Shown: positions 7,695-16,748 of the stretch, in pieces | Layout: each line of letters opens with the position of its first letter | Position numbering within the stretch: position 1 is the first letter of the stretch | Assembly: GCF_003201815.1 (NCBI RefSeq) | Contig: NZ_QJKB01000008.1 | Span: forward strand, 1-64,000 | Length of the DNA: 64,000 nt | Direction of reading: 5' to 3' | Origin: Undibacterium pigrum | GTDB taxonomy: Bacteria; Pseudomonadota; Gammaproteobacteria; Burkholderiales; Burkholderiaceae_D | The notes under the pieces: model-generated | The model's database searches: none | The model's input: the letters and a program-made list of their open reading frames with translations, nothing else | Told to the model about the DNA's origin: nothing | Program-made: the position numbers and the translations under genes

Positions 7695-9538
7695 GGCTTG
7701 ACCTTGTTCATTGATAGACGCCGCCGACGCTTCACCAGATAAACCGCTGTGACCAGGGCCAGCAAGAGCAATATGGCAGGATATTTGAAGCGCGGGATAT
7801 ACACATGCACCATGGCATTGGTGAAAATTTGCTGGCTGGGTTCATAGCCATCAGGCATGGGCAATACGCCATTGTCTTTTGCGTATTGCGCATAGGCAGT
7901 CTGCATGCTGGTAAACACTTCAGGCAGGCTGCTTTGCAAGTCGCGGGTTTCACCGGGGTCTAGCTGGATATCATATAAATGCCAGCGGCCATCACCAACA
8001 GGTGGCAGGTTTTTCACGAGTTTGTAATCGCCCCTGAACAAGGCCTGGTTGCCAGACAATTCATAGCCTATGTTTTCATCGGCAGGATGTACCCTGTCCT
8101 TGCCATCAAATAACACCGGGATAAGGCTGCTGCCGTGCATGGTTTCCACCGGCTTGCCCTGGTAGCTGCCATTTGGTCTGGCTGTGTTCGCCAGTTCCAG
8201 TATCGTCGGTGCGATATCGCTGATGTGGGTAAAGCTCTGGTGGATGCGGTTTTGCTGCATGCCCTTGCCAGCGATGATCAACGGTACGCGTATGCCACCT
8301 TCACCTGCATAGAATTTATAGGTACTCAAAGGCGAGGCCGCAGCACTGCTCCAGCCTGGGCCTATGATGCTGTAGGCACCCTTGTCGCCCAGTTTGTCGA
8401 TATCGCTGTTGTAGTGCATATCCAGCCACAGGCGTGCGCTGAGCATGGCATAGGGGTCGGATGCTTCTGCCCCATTGTCTGACATGAACATGAAGATGGT
8501 ATTGTCATACTGGCCGCTTTGCTTCAATGCTGTAATCAGGCGGCCTACGTGGTAGTCCATGGCTTCTGCCATGCCTGCATACACTTCCATGCGCCTGGCC
8601 TGGTAGGCTTGCTCGGCGGGCGTCAGTGCCTCCCAGTCTTTGGTGGTGGACATGGTGACCATGGGCGTATCTTTGGGCAGCAGGCCGAGGGCAATTGCTC
8701 GGTCACGCCTGGCCTGGCGCAGGGCAGTCCAGCCATCTTTATACCTGCCTTTGTATTTGTCGATGAAAGAGCGCGGGGCCTGTACTGGAATGTGATTGGC
8801 CTGGAAGGCGACATAGGCAAAGAAGGGCTGCCTAGATTTTTCAATGGATTTGTCCGATGTACTGTTATCACTCTGGATGTAATTGATCATCCGGTCTACA
8901 TAATATTCTGAGGAATAAAATTCCCTGGACATGACGGCTTCCTTGCCATCTTCAAACCAGTAGACCTTGTCGGTCAGGTCAAGATAGCGCTTGCCGGTTT
9001 CCCAGTTGTCCGAACCACTGTCGCCCTGGATGATGGAGCGATCAAAGCCGCGCTTGTCGGGCAGATTATGCGGCTCCTTGCCTACATGCCATTTGCCTGC
9101 GACATAGGTGCGGTATCCAGTATCTTTCAGCAGGCTGGCGATGGTCACGACACGCTCGTTCAAGACACTCAGGTAACCGGGTTTGCCTTTATGTTCTTGC
9201 GGTATGGTTTCGCGCATATTGCCCACGCCATTGCGGTGATTATCGACGCCGGTCAGCAGCATGGAACGGGTGGGTGAGCAAGATGCAGTGACATGGAAAT
9301 TGGAAAAACGCGTACCTTGCTGCGCCAGTGCATCCAGGTTGGGCGTGGCGATTTCACTGCCAAAGGCACCGACATCGCTAAAGCCCCAGTCGTCTGCCAG
9401 CAAGACCACGATGTTTGGCCTGGATGTTTTGCTGGCAGCTGCTGTGTCTGCCGCAATGACATCATGAGTTGGCAGCAATGCATTCAGGACAGTGAATGTC
9501 AGCAGATATGCAGGCAGGCGGGGGAGCTTCATCAGCAT
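7691..9538 (-). CDS. exported formylglycine-type arylsulfatase
   Basis: Type I sulfatase of 615 aa. A cleavable signal peptide ends near residue 30 (VIAADTAAA). The metal-binding start is NIVVLLADDWGFSDVG at 42-57. The modification site Cys87 lies in CSPTRSMLLTG, which fits the C-x-P-x-R rule, so the Cys should be converted to formylglycine. A hydrophobic C-terminal anchor (about 585-603) followed by KRRRR suggests membrane attachment. It overlaps the DSBA-type gene upstream by 7 bp and the MBL gene downstream by 4 bp, so translation is probably coupled. It should need the formylglycine-generating enzyme encoded at 20521-21573. Confidence 0.92.
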   Translation of the reverse strand: MLMKLPRLPAYLLTFTVLNALLPTHDVIAADTAAASKTSRPNIVVLLADDWGFSDVGAFGSEIATPNLDALAQQGTRFSNFHVTASCSPTRSMLLTGVDNHRNGVGNMRETIPQEHKGKPGYLSVLNERVVTIASLLKDTGYRTYVAGKWHVGKEPHNLPDKRGFDRSIIQGDSGSDNWETGKRYLDLTDKVYWFEDGKEAVMSREFYSSEYYVDRMINYIQSDNSTSDKSIEKSRQPFFAYVAFQANHIPVQAPRSFIDKYKGRYKDGWTALRQARRDRAIALGLLPKDTPMVTMSTTKDWEALTPAEQAYQARRMEVYAGMAEAMDYHVGRLITALKQSGQYDNTIFMFMSDNGAEASDPYAMLSARLWLDMHYNSDIDKLGDKGAYSIIGPGWSSAAASPLSTYKFYAGEGGIRVPLIIAGKGMQQNRIHQSFTHISDIAPTILELANTARPNGSYQGKPVETMHGSSLIPVLFDGKDRVHPADENIGYELSGNQALFRGDYKLVKNLPPVGDGRWHLYDIQLDPGETRDLQSSLPEVFTSMQTAYAQYAKDNGVLPMPDGYEPSQQIFTNAMVHVYIPRFKYPAILLLLALVTAVYLVKRRRRLSMNKVKP

Positions 9539-10866
9539 GTCTGGCTTTCCAGAGGTAATTGTTCTTCAGATGCGGCCATTTTTTTCATGATATCAGCGAT
9601 GACCCATAATCTGTCCTGTCCCCAGACGGCAGTGCCTGCGCAGGAAAATGACGGCACACCCCACAGGCCGAGAGTGGCCATGGCATGCCGGTTGGCTTCA
9701 GCTGTCGCACGCCAGGCCTGATCCTGCAAGGCCAGGCGCACTGCATCCCAGGGCAGGCCAGCACGGTCGGTAATCTTGCGCAAGCCACTGTCACTGCCAG
9801 CATCTACACCTTCGGCCCATACGCCACGCATGAAGGACAAGACATAGGCCTGTCCACATCCCAGACGCTCTGCCAGCGGCATGACGGCCAGGCCGCGTTC
9901 TGTCGGGCGGCCTACCGGGTCATTCAGGCGACCAAAGGGGATGTGTCTGACATGGGCTTCGCGTGCCGCATCCAGGGCGATATAGCTTCTTTTATCCGCA
10001 GGTACAGGCAGGCCGCGCATGACCATGGGCAGCAGATAACGCAAGTTGACTTTGGCACCTGTCAACTGGCCCAGCCTGAATACCCTTTCGGCGACGATGG
10101 CAGAATAGGGGCTGCGCAGGGAAAAGAAAAAATCTATCTCTGGTGGCGTTGCAATATCGAGTGGCTGGTTCAGGTCAGCCGGGGGCGGATACATATAGTC
10201 TTGCGCTATACCCATTTCATTCTGCAACCTTTGTTCCAGGTGATACAGCCTGTCTATGCCCCAGTACCATTCACCTTCATACAGGAAGCAGGCACCAAGA
10301 TAGTGGCCTTGCTGTTTCCTGAACTCATCGGCGTGCTGCATTTCTGCCAGCGTCAGTTCTGCTGTTGCCGGGACCATGTCATGCGCATTGGCAGTCTGTT
10401 CAGTCAGTGCCTGTGTTGCAGTCCACAAAGCTGTGCTGATACTGTCCACGACATTGATGAATTGCCCATTGTGGATGGCAGACACCAGCAAGCGGTTTGC
10501 CAGGGCAGTTTTTTCTGGCGCTGCTTGCTGTGCAAAATCCGGGCAGGGCAAGGCATAGTGCTGTGCCAGCAAGCCCGCATCGTGGCGGCTGTAGGCTTGT
10601 AGTTTTTCACGCTCTGGTGCTGCGGCCTGATCTGGCGGGCTGACTATATACGGCAGGATTTGCAGCTGGTATTTTTGCTGCAGGCCAGCCAGGCTATGCG
10701 CTGCCAGCACGCTATACGGATCATCTGCCTGGTGAAAATAGTGCAGCTGCCTTGCGGCACCGCTACGCAACCTCGCCCTGAGCGCACGCTCGCGCAGCTT
10801 GAGCAGGCGCGAACGACCCAGCATATGCTGGGTAATCACAGGCATCAACAGGGTTTTGATGGACAT
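9532..10866 (-). CDS. tandem DSBA-type thioredoxin-fold protein (2-hydroxychromene-2-carboxylate isomerase/GST-kappa like)
   Basis: The 444-aa protein contains two DSBA-like thioredoxin domains. The first covers about residues 38-210 (HYFHQADDPYSVLAAHSL). The second covers about 240-435 and shows the classic start DFFFSLRSPYSAIVAERV and the end LGLWGVPSFSCAGTAVWGQDRL. Neither domain start has a CxxC; both have DPYS or SPYS, as in 2-hydroxychromene-2-carboxylate isomerase and kappa GSTs, which are glutathione-dependent isomerases or transferases. Two fused copies in one chain are unusual, and the first is more diverged. No signal peptide is evident. It lies within the operon led by the outer-membrane channel; the substrate is unknown. 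Confidence 0.75.
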   Translation of the reverse strand: MSIKTLLMPVITQHMLGRSRLLKLRERALRARLRSGAARQLHYFHQADDPYSVLAAHSLAGLQQKYQLQILPYIVSPPDQAAAPEREKLQAYSRHDAGLLAQHYALPCPDFAQQAAPEKTALANRLLVSAIHNGQFINVVDSISTALWTATQALTEQTANAHDMVPATAELTLAEMQHADEFRKQQGHYLGACFLYEGEWYWGIDRLYHLEQRLQNEMGIAQDYMYPPPADLNQPLDIATPPEIDFFFSLRSPYSAIVAERVFRLGQLTGAKVNLRYLLPMVMRGLPVPADKRSYIALDAAREAHVRHIPFGRLNDPVGRPTERGLAVMPLAERLGCGQAYVLSFMRGVWAEGVDAGSDSGLRKITDRAGLPWDAVRLALQDQAWRATAEANRHAMATLGLWGVPSFSCAGTAVWGQDRLWVIADIMKKMAASEEQLPLESQTC

Positions 10867-10891
10867 GCGCTTTTCTTTATCTGGCTTTGTT

Positions 10892-12070
10892 TTACCAGGC
10901 TTTAATGAAACGCAATTGCAAGGTGCGTGACATCAGTGCATTGCTGCTGCCAAAGCTTTGGCTGTAATGCAGATTAAAACCTGCCTCCTTGCCTGGCAGC
11001 TTATAGGAAATAAACGGCCCTGCGGCATATGTCTTGTAACGATTGCCACCAGCCGCAGTTCCAGCGCCAGCGCCAGTACCGCTGTCATCCGTCACCTGGT
11101 TAATCGCCAGTACGTTGGAACCTACGGCCCAGTTGCCCATGACCTTGACGATGCCCGCTTCAGCATAAACATAATTGCCGCTGCGATAATTGGTGTCCTT
11201 GTTGGTACTGTTCATGCCAAATGACAGGCGGCCAGCGATGGTGACGCCGCTATCCCAGACTTCCGGACCATGGTGAGGGTTGAGCGAATAACTGACAGCC
11301 ACACCGGGGCGCAAGGTATAGAAGTTACCAAAGCCAGGGTTAGGCCCCCTGTCCTTGTTGTAATTGCCGGTCGGTACAAACAGGGATACACCGGCGGCAA
11401 TTTTCAGGCGCTCTTGCTGCCTGATCCAGACCATGGACAATTCTGTGTCGCCCATGCCCGAGGTATCGGCATTCTGGCTGGCCAGGGTGCTGGCGACACC
11501 AGCCTGTACCTGGGCATTGGCCGCCGCTGCCACTGCCCCGATTGCACCACGCAGGGCTGCTGGCAGGGCAGGGTTGGGCGTGGGGCTGATCGTGCCCTCG
11601 GGGCTGACCGCAGTAAAACTGCGGCTTTGCCTGATCAGTGGCACATTCATCGCAAAGGCAATATGGCCGCCGTTATACGTGCTTTGTGTCAGATAACCAG
11701 CCAGGATATTGATCTGGGTTTGCGGCTGTTCAAAATGTATCGCTGCCGCAGGCATGGTCAGCGCATAAGTGCCATCTGGCACTGCACCGCGGGTCACTGT
11801 GCCGGTAGGCAGGGGGATATTGCGGGCAGGCAGGCTGATGTCATTGCCATCGCCATCGACGACCTTGTAGATATTGGTATGCGACAGCGCAGCGGTGCCA
11901 AAAAAGCCCGGGTTTTCCAGCGAGGCTGCCATTTCACCGCCAAATACCCCGACTGGTGATTGCCGGAGTTTATAGCCTTCTCCCGCCATTGCCGTCATCG
12001 TGCAGCATGCCAGCGCAAGCCCGCCGAGTGCCTGGCCTACGTGTAAAACTGTCTTGTGTTTTTGTTCCAT
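10892..12070 (-). CDS. MetA/SphA-type outer-membrane channel (Phenol_MetA_deg family)
   Basis: Probable outer-membrane beta-barrel of the family found in hydrophobic-compound degradation clusters. It has a signal peptide (ALACCTMTAMAGEGY), alternating amphipathic strands, and ends LMSRTLQLRFIKAW with a terminal aromatic, as expected for a barrel. A segment at about 155-200 rich in Ala, Pro and Gly looks like an insertion or loop. I choose the ATG at 12070, preceded by GGAG, over the ATG at 12106, giving 392 aa. It is the first gene of a five-gene operon and sits 43 bp from operator copy A. Uptake of the substrate of the island is the likely role. Confidence 0.8.
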   Translation of the reverse strand: MEQKHKTVLHVGQALGGLALACCTMTAMAGEGYKLRQSPVGVFGGEMAASLENPGFFGTAALSHTNIYKVVDGDGNDISLPARNIPLPTGTVTRGAVPDGTYALTMPAAAIHFEQPQTQINILAGYLTQSTYNGGHIAFAMNVPLIRQSRSFTAVSPEGTISPTPNPALPAALRGAIGAVAAAANAQVQAGVASTLASQNADTSGMGDTELSMVWIRQQERLKIAAGVSLFVPTGNYNKDRGPNPGFGNFYTLRPGVAVSYSLNPHHGPEVWDSGVTIAGRLSFGMNSTNKDTNYRSGNYVYAEAGIVKVMGNWAVGSNVLAINQVTDDSGTGAGAGTAAGGNRYKTYAAGPFISYKLPGKEAGFNLHYSQSFGSSNALMSRTLQLRFIKAW

Positions 12071-12113
12071 GCATATCTCCGTCGTTTTTATAGGCCTGTG
12101 AGCCATTTGATTT

Positions 12114-12131
12114 CAATACACATGTGTACTG
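12114..12131. promoter_or_regulatory. TetR-family operator, copy A
   Basis: CAATACACATGTGTACTG, whose core TACACATGTGTA is a perfect 12-bp palindrome. It lies between the divergent TetR gene and the outer-membrane channel operon. It matches four other copies in the window (12176, 16292, 22773, 27861), all sharing CAATACAC-N3-TGTA. Confidence 0.75.
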
Positions 12132-12175
12132 ATGTTGTTAATGTAGAGGCCTGCGCTGCCGCTTGTCAAGCACTA

Positions 12176-12193
12176 AAGTACACAAGTGTATTG
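12176..12193. promoter_or_regulatory. TetR-family operator, copy B
   Basis: On the minus strand the site reads CAATACACTTGTGTACTT, matching copy A at 16 of 18 positions in inverted orientation. It is 45 bp from copy A and about 95 bp upstream of the TetR start. That placement suits autoregulation alongside control of the divergent operon. Confidence 0.72.
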
Positions 12194-12287
12194 ATTTTGT
12201 CTGCTTGTTGTAGTCGCGCCGCTGGCGACTTAAAATGCTGGCTTTGCAGGTGCATGAGTGCGCCAGGCCAGATGAATAAAGGAAGCC

Positions 12288-12917
12288 ATGAAAGCAGCAC
12301 CAAAAACAAGAAAAACCTCGGAAGGCCCCAGGCTCAGCCGTGAAGACTGGCTAGATGCTGCTTTCAAGGCAGTGGTCGAGGGTGGTTTTGATAATGTCAG
12401 GGTGCTGGTGCTGGCAGACAAGCTGGGCGTTACGCGCGGCAGTTTTTACTGGCATTTTGCCGACCATGCAGAACTGGTCAGTGATTTGCTCAAGCAATGG
12501 CGCGAATACCAGCGCGAACAAGACCGCATCGCCCGCAGCGAAATCGACCCCGACCCGCAAAAAGACCTGGAAAGGCTCATCGACATCGCTTTGCGCCATG
12601 GCGGCAAAGACCTTGAATACATGCGTTTTGAACTGGCCCTGCGCGGTTATGGCAGACGCGATGCCGAAGTCGCCAGGATGCTGGTGGAAGTAGACCAGGA
12701 GCGCATGGACATGGTCATAGAAAAATACATGCGCCTGACCAAAAACGACGCCCAAAAATCACAGGAACTGGCATCCCTGTTCTACCTCGCCATCGTCGGC
12801 AGCTACCAGGCCCTGAGCCGCCCGGTCAACCCACCCATGATCCGTGAATACCTGAAGAGCATTATTGCCAATTACCTGGTGCAGGAGCAGCAAGCAGGAA
12901 AGACCCGCAAGAAATAA
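12288..12917 (+). CDS. TetR-family regulator, probable master of the catabolic island
   Basis: A 209-aa TetR protein. The N-terminal HTH (WLDAAFKAVVEGGFDNVRV through KLGVTRGSFYWHF, residues about 20-65) is canonical, and the ligand-binding domain follows. GGAAG precedes the ATG. It is divergent from the channel operon, with two operator copies in between. Three more copies stand upstream of the flavoprotein/SDR, GST/FGE/ALDH and acyl-CoA-ligase operons. I infer that it represses all four operons until a pathway intermediate, perhaps an acyl-CoA or the free substrate, binds. A strong terminator follows at 12941. Confidence 0.9.
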   Translation: MKAAPKTRKTSEGPRLSREDWLDAAFKAVVEGGFDNVRVLVLADKLGVTRGSFYWHFADHAELVSDLLKQWREYQREQDRIARSEIDPDPQKDLERLIDIALRHGGKDLEYMRFELALRGYGRRDAEVARMLVEVDQERMDMVIEKYMRLTKNDAQKSQELASLFYLAIVGSYQALSRPVNPPMIREYLKSIIANYLVQEQQAGKTRKK

Positions 12918-12940
12918 GCGCAGCTTGTCAGTAATTTGCG

Positions 12941-12972
12941 ACGCCCGTGCAAAGTCTGCTTTGCACGGGCGT
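12941..12972 (+). terminator. Rho-independent terminator of the TetR gene
   Basis: A 14-bp perfect stem (12941-12954 paired with 12959-12972) has a 4-nt TCTG loop and is followed by TTGCTTATTTG. The stem is GC-rich. It lies 24 bp after the TetR stop codon and overlaps the false GTG start of the next frame. Confidence 0.85.
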
Positions 12973-13057
12973 TTGCTTATTTGATAATCATTGTTATACT
13001 TTTATTGGCATTTTTTTATCGACACTTCTCGGTTTCATTGAATCTTGGGAGCTTATC

Positions 13058-13888
13058 TTGTCTGATACTGATCACAAACAGCATGGTTATATTTCCTTGC
13101 ACCGTCTTGATGGCTTTAGCGATGCCGTGTTTGCTTTTGCAGTGACTTTGCTGGTGGTGTCACTGGAAGTGCCCAAGTCTGCACATGAACTGTTTCACCT
13201 CATGCATGGTTTTATTGCCTTTGGTGTTGCGTTCACTTTGCTGATGGTGATGTGGTATCAGCACGGGAAGTTTTTCAAGCGTTTTCCGATTACTGATCTG
13301 TGGATGATTTCCCTGAACATGGCCTTGCTGTTCGTCATCCTCCTGTATGTGTACCCGCTTAAATTTTTGTTTGTCAGCTTGTTTGACTCCATGATCTGGA
13401 AAAGTACCGGAGACAATTTCACCTCAGCATCAGAAATCCAGACCTTGATGACCATATACGGTGCCGGGATAATTGCAGTTAATTTTGTTTTCTTCCTCAT
13501 GCATAAACATGCCTGGCGCTTGCGTGAAAGATTTGCCATGAGCTTGTCGCAACTCAATGAGTTACGCGCTGATATGGCGGGCAATCTCATCAATATGGCA
13601 GTGGCAGGCTTATCCGTCCTGATAGTGCTGGTCAGCAAGGATCAGGGGACATGGTCTGGTTGCATCTATTTCTTGCTGGGACCTGCACACTGGGCCAGTG
13701 GTGCCTGGCATGGAAGACGGTACCGGGCAATCAAAAATCAGGAGCAGGGAAAGCAAGTAAAGCAAGAAAGCCAGGAAAGCCCGTTAGCAAAGCAGGTCGG
13801 CAGGCCGGAGTCTATAGCCACCCAGCCATCAGTTCCCACTACGCCCATTGCGCCCTTGCCTGCGCAACAAACCCGCAAACCAGGCTGA
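13058..13888 (+). CDS. TMEM175-family (DUF1211) potassium channel-like membrane protein
   Basis: The hallmark RLDGFSDAVFAFAVTLLV segment at the start of the first membrane helix identifies the TMEM175/DUF1211 family, whose bacterial members form K+ channels. About six hydrophobic segments follow, then a charged tail rich in Gln, Lys and Pro. I choose the TTG at 13058, with GGGAG 6 nt upstream, giving 276 aa. The longer frame would begin at a GTG inside the upstream terminator stem. The 3' end overlaps the convergent SDR gene by 60 bp, so the low-complexity C-terminus may be dispensable. No link to the catabolic island is evident. Confidence 0.8.
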   Translation: MSDTDHKQHGYISLHRLDGFSDAVFAFAVTLLVVSLEVPKSAHELFHLMHGFIAFGVAFTLLMVMWYQHGKFFKRFPITDLWMISLNMALLFVILLYVYPLKFLFVSLFDSMIWKSTGDNFTSASEIQTLMTIYGAGIIAVNFVFFLMHKHAWRLRERFAMSLSQLNELRADMAGNLINMAVAGLSVLIVLVSKDQGTWSGCIYFLLGPAHWASGAWHGRRYRAIKNQEQGKQVKQESQESPLAKQVGRPESIATQPSVPTTPIAPLPAQQTRKPG

Positions 13889-14719
13889 TGCCCTGGCTGG
13901 AAACAGCCGGTAGAAAAAATCACCGACTCTGGCATCAGCGCCTATCAGCAAGCGCGTCTTGCGTTTGCTGACGGCCTGCATGATGGCCATCGCAGCCTGT
14001 TCAGGGCTGGTGCGGGCGATGCGCTTGAATTGCTGGTTCAGGCTGTCTGTATCCGCGGCCATGGCGGTGATGTCGCCGAGCCTTGCCTGTTCAACCAGGC
14101 GGGTGCGTATGCCGCCGGGGTGTACGCACAGGACATGGATGCTGTGCTTGTCGCCAGCGTCATCACTATTCACACTCACGCGCAATTCTTCTCGCAAGCT
14201 GTCTGAAAACGCCCTGACTGCTGCCTTGCTGGCATTGTAGATGGACTGGGTAGGCAGCGACAGCATGGCAAAGATGCTGGAGATATTCACGATGACAGTA
14301 TCAGGCCTGGCATGCATCTGTGATGCAAAGGCACGGCAGCCGTGGACAACACCCCAGAAATTGATATCCATGAGCCAGTGTGCATCTACCAGTTTGCCAC
14401 TCAGTATGGGAGCGACCAGGGCCACGCCTGCATTATTGATGAGGATGTCGGCTCCGCCGAACTCCAGACTGGCCGTGGCAGCCAGGGCATGCATGTCTGC
14501 CTCGCTGGCGACATCGCAGCTTTGCGTGAGAACGCGCTGGCTTGTTCCTGTGTTCTTGAATTGCGCAGTCAATGCTGCTGCCAGGGTTTTCAGGCGCTGG
14601 CTGTCTATATCTGCCAGCAAGAGGTAGGCACCTGCATCAGCACAGACATGCGCCAGCGCTTCACCTATGCCGGATGCTGCACCTGTAATGACGACGAGTT
14701 TTTTATCCAGTGAATTCAT
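13829..14719 (-). CDS. short-chain dehydrogenase/reductase
   Basis: Classical SDR of 296 aa. The NAD(P)-binding motif TGAASGIG is at residues 12-19, NNAG at about 95-98, catalytic Ser147 or Ser148 in NISS, and Tyr161/Lys165 in YNASK. It probably interconverts an alcohol and a ketone. It overlaps the flavin monooxygenase by 4 bp (ATGA), so the two are translationally coupled. An SDR that makes a ketone followed by a Baeyer-Villiger-type enzyme is a familiar pair. The C-terminal tail overlaps the convergent TMEM175-type gene. Confidence 0.9.
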   Translation of the reverse strand: MNSLDKKLVVITGAASGIGEALAHVCADAGAYLLLADIDSQRLKTLAAALTAQFKNTGTSQRVLTQSCDVASEADMHALAATASLEFGGADILINNAGVALVAPILSGKLVDAHWLMDINFWGVVHGCRAFASQMHARPDTVIVNISSIFAMLSLPTQSIYNASKAAVRAFSDSLREELRVSVNSDDAGDKHSIHVLCVHPGGIRTRLVEQARLGDITAMAADTDSLNQQFKRIARTSPEQAAMAIMQAVSKRKTRLLIGADARVGDFFYRLFPARASAWFAGLLRRQGRNGRSGN

Positions 14720-16206
14720 ATGATCTTGCTGATGTAGGGCAGGGCATGGAATTCTGCCCAGTCAAATTGTTTGAGGCGACGGCGGAACAGGAAAGTGAAG
14801 TCTGGCCACAGTGTACGGTTGCTGCCATCTGCGGCCAGATACCAGCTATGGCAACCACCGCTATTCCAGACACTGCCGACCAGCTTGCCCTGCACCGCCA
14901 GGTTGTAGTTGTTCTGCACCTCAGCCCTGACATCAAATGCCCTGGCCTGTTTCTTGTCGAGTGCGCGCAGGGCCGCCAGGACGAAATTGATTTGCGACTC
15001 TATCATGTAGACTTGGGAATTATGGCCCAGCCCGGTGTTGGGTCCGGTCATGATGAACAGGTTGGGAAAGCCATGCACTACCGTGCCCAGGTGCGCCTGC
15101 GGCCCTTGCATCCATGCCCGGTTGAGGTCGCGGCCATCGCGCCCGGTGATGTCAAATGGTGCGCCGGCATCTGCCACCTGGAAGCCGGTGGCGGCGATCA
15201 GCACATCCAGTTGATGCACGCTGCCGTCAGCGCAGACGACGCTATTGGCAGTCGCCCGCGTCACGCCATGCGGGACCAGTTGCACATTCGGTTTTTGCAA
15301 GGCCGGGTAAAAATCATCCGACAATAAAATACGTTTGCAGCCTATGGTGTAATTTGGTGTCAGCTTCTTGCGCAAGGGCTCATCCTTGATGCGGTGCCGC
15401 AGATAACTTTCCACCTGTTTTTGCGCCCGGCGCAATAACCATTGCGCGCGAGTGAAGGCATACATGCGTGATTCCAGTTTGATGTAGGTCAGCTTGCGGC
15501 TCAGTTGCTGCCGCCAGGGCTGGGTGCGATAACTGTTACGCCTGGCTTCTGGAACTGCCTCATCATTGCGCGGGATGATCCAGGCGGGCGTGCGCTGGAA
15601 TAAAGTCAGGCTGCCGCATTGCGCTGCTATTGCAGGCACGATCTGTATGGCACTGGCCCCCGTGCCGATGACGCCAACGCGTTTACCACGCAAGTCCACC
15701 TCATGCCGCCAGCGGGCAGAATGAAACAGCTCACCCTGAAAGGCATCGAGATTTTCTATTTTTGGCATTTGTGGGCGACTCAGGCCACCGGTGCCTGCCG
15801 CCAGAGTGCGTGCGCGCATTTCTTCTCCGCTTGCCAGTTGCATAAGCCAGTGGCCCTGATCTTCCAGCCATTTTGCACTGACCACCCTGGCATTGAATTG
15901 CATGCCATGCCGCACGCCACCCTGATCGGCACAGCGCTGCATATAGGCGGCGATTTCTGCCTGCGGCGGGTACAGGCGCGTCCAGTCTGGATTGGGCATG
16001 AAAGAAAATGAATACAGGTTGGACGGGATATCACAAGCAGCACCTGGATAATGGTTGTCGCGCCAGGTGCCACCCAGGGTATCTGCCTGCTCCAGCAAAT
16101 GCCAGTCATAGCCTGCTTTTTGCATGGTGATCGCCAGGCCCAGGCCAGAAAAGCCACTGCCAACGATGAGGATATCGAAAACTTTATTCTTGCTTGTGAT
16201 TGTCAT
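14716..16206 (-). CDS. Baeyer-Villiger-type flavin monooxygenase
   Basis: A 496-aa FAD/NADPH flavoprotein. The first Rossmann motif GSGFSG is at 16-21, the second, GTGASA, at 181-186. Between them is the Baeyer-Villiger fingerprint F-x-G-x3-H-x3-W at 156-166 (FQGELFHSARW), followed by Arg where type I enzymes often have Pro or Asp. The segment GGTWRDNHYPGAACDIPS is typical of BVMOs acting on cyclic or steroid-like ketones. It is first in a two-gene operon with the SDR and has operator copy C about 86 bp upstream. Product would be an ester or lactone; the substrate is not determinable. Confidence 0.88.
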   Translation of the reverse strand: MTITSKNKVFDILIVGSGFSGLGLAITMQKAGYDWHLLEQADTLGGTWRDNHYPGAACDIPSNLYSFSFMPNPDWTRLYPPQAEIAAYMQRCADQGGVRHGMQFNARVVSAKWLEDQGHWLMQLASGEEMRARTLAAGTGGLSRPQMPKIENLDAFQGELFHSARWRHEVDLRGKRVGVIGTGASAIQIVPAIAAQCGSLTLFQRTPAWIIPRNDEAVPEARRNSYRTQPWRQQLSRKLTYIKLESRMYAFTRAQWLLRRAQKQVESYLRHRIKDEPLRKKLTPNYTIGCKRILLSDDFYPALQKPNVQLVPHGVTRATANSVVCADGSVHQLDVLIAATGFQVADAGAPFDITGRDGRDLNRAWMQGPQAHLGTVVHGFPNLFIMTGPNTGLGHNSQVYMIESQINFVLAALRALDKKQARAFDVRAEVQNNYNLAVQGKLVGSVWNSGGCHSWYLAADGSNRTLWPDFTFLFRRRLKQFDWAEFHALPYISKII

Positions 16207-16291
16207 TTGCTGGCCTTGCTGTGTGGGTTCGCGAGCATGAATTTCAAACTCAGTTGAAACTAAGTTGAAACCAGGTTGAAACTGAGGTTAA

Positions 16292-16309
16292 CAATACACT
16301 AATGTATTG
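16292..16309. promoter_or_regulatory. TetR-family operator, copy C
   Basis: CAATACACTAATGTATTG forms a palindrome with 7-bp arms. It lies upstream of the flavin monooxygenase/SDR operon and matches the other copies in CAATACAC and TGTA. Nearby at 16250-16280 are three spaced GTTGAAAC repeats of unknown meaning. Confidence 0.72.
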
Positions 16310-16433
16310 AAAAAATAAACCATCGCAGCAGATAAATTTATTCCTGGTCTTTTAGCGGGGGAAATGCAAATGAAAAGTACAGATCAGCCTGTGGCTATAA
16401 TGCTGCTTTGATCTTTATCAGGAACAGGCTTTT

Positions 16434-16640
16434 ATGACAACCGGCAATGTGCTTGGGCAGTTCGTTCGCGTAGGCAGCGATGTTGGTGTCATCGTTGGCT
16501 ACCATGGCATGCCTGATGTGCCGGAAGATCACTATGCCATCTGGTATGGTCAACTAGCCGAAGATGGCAGCACGCCCCTGGCGCGTACCGTGCCCGTGGA
16601 GTATTGTGTGTTTGTCGACAGGCATGCGCTGTATCACTGA
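16434..16640 (+). CDS. small hypothetical protein (68 aa)
   Basis: I do not recognise the family. The sequence looks like a real soluble protein (QFVRVGSDVGVIVGYHGMPDVPEDHYAIWYGQ), with a beta-rich start similar in character to small SH3-like barrels. AGGA lies about 12 nt before the ATG, which is a little far. It is the only plus-strand gene between two minus-strand operons, and a REP-like hairpin follows 24 bp after its stop. Confidence 0.5.
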   Translation: MTTGNVLGQFVRVGSDVGVIVGYHGMPDVPEDHYAIWYGQLAEDGSTPLARTVPVEYCVFVDRHALYH

Positions 16641-16664
16641 TGGGGAGCCGTAAATCCCCATCCC

Positions 16665-16726
16665 GTAGGAGCGGCTTCAGCCGCGAACATATAGCTGTAT
16701 GCTTTCGCGGCTGAAGCCGCTCCTAC
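16665..16726. repeat. REP-like palindromic element (23-bp arms)
   Basis: Perfect inverted arms at 16665-16687 and 16704-16726 contain GGAGCGGCTTCAGCCGC, itself a near-palindrome, with a 16-nt loop. Related single or degenerate copies occur at 28053 and 29707. It lies between convergent genes and could act as a bidirectional terminator. Confidence 0.8.
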
Positions 16727-16748
16727 AAGTGTTTCTGCAGTCCTAAGT

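Noticed and set aside
9685..10602. 305-aa plus-strand reading frame
   Set aside because: Antisense shadow of the DSBA-type gene; cysteine- and glutamine-rich composition typical of a shadow frame.
11270..11959. 229-aa plus-strand reading frame
   Set aside because: Antisense to the outer-membrane channel gene, which has a clear signal peptide and barrel-like ending.
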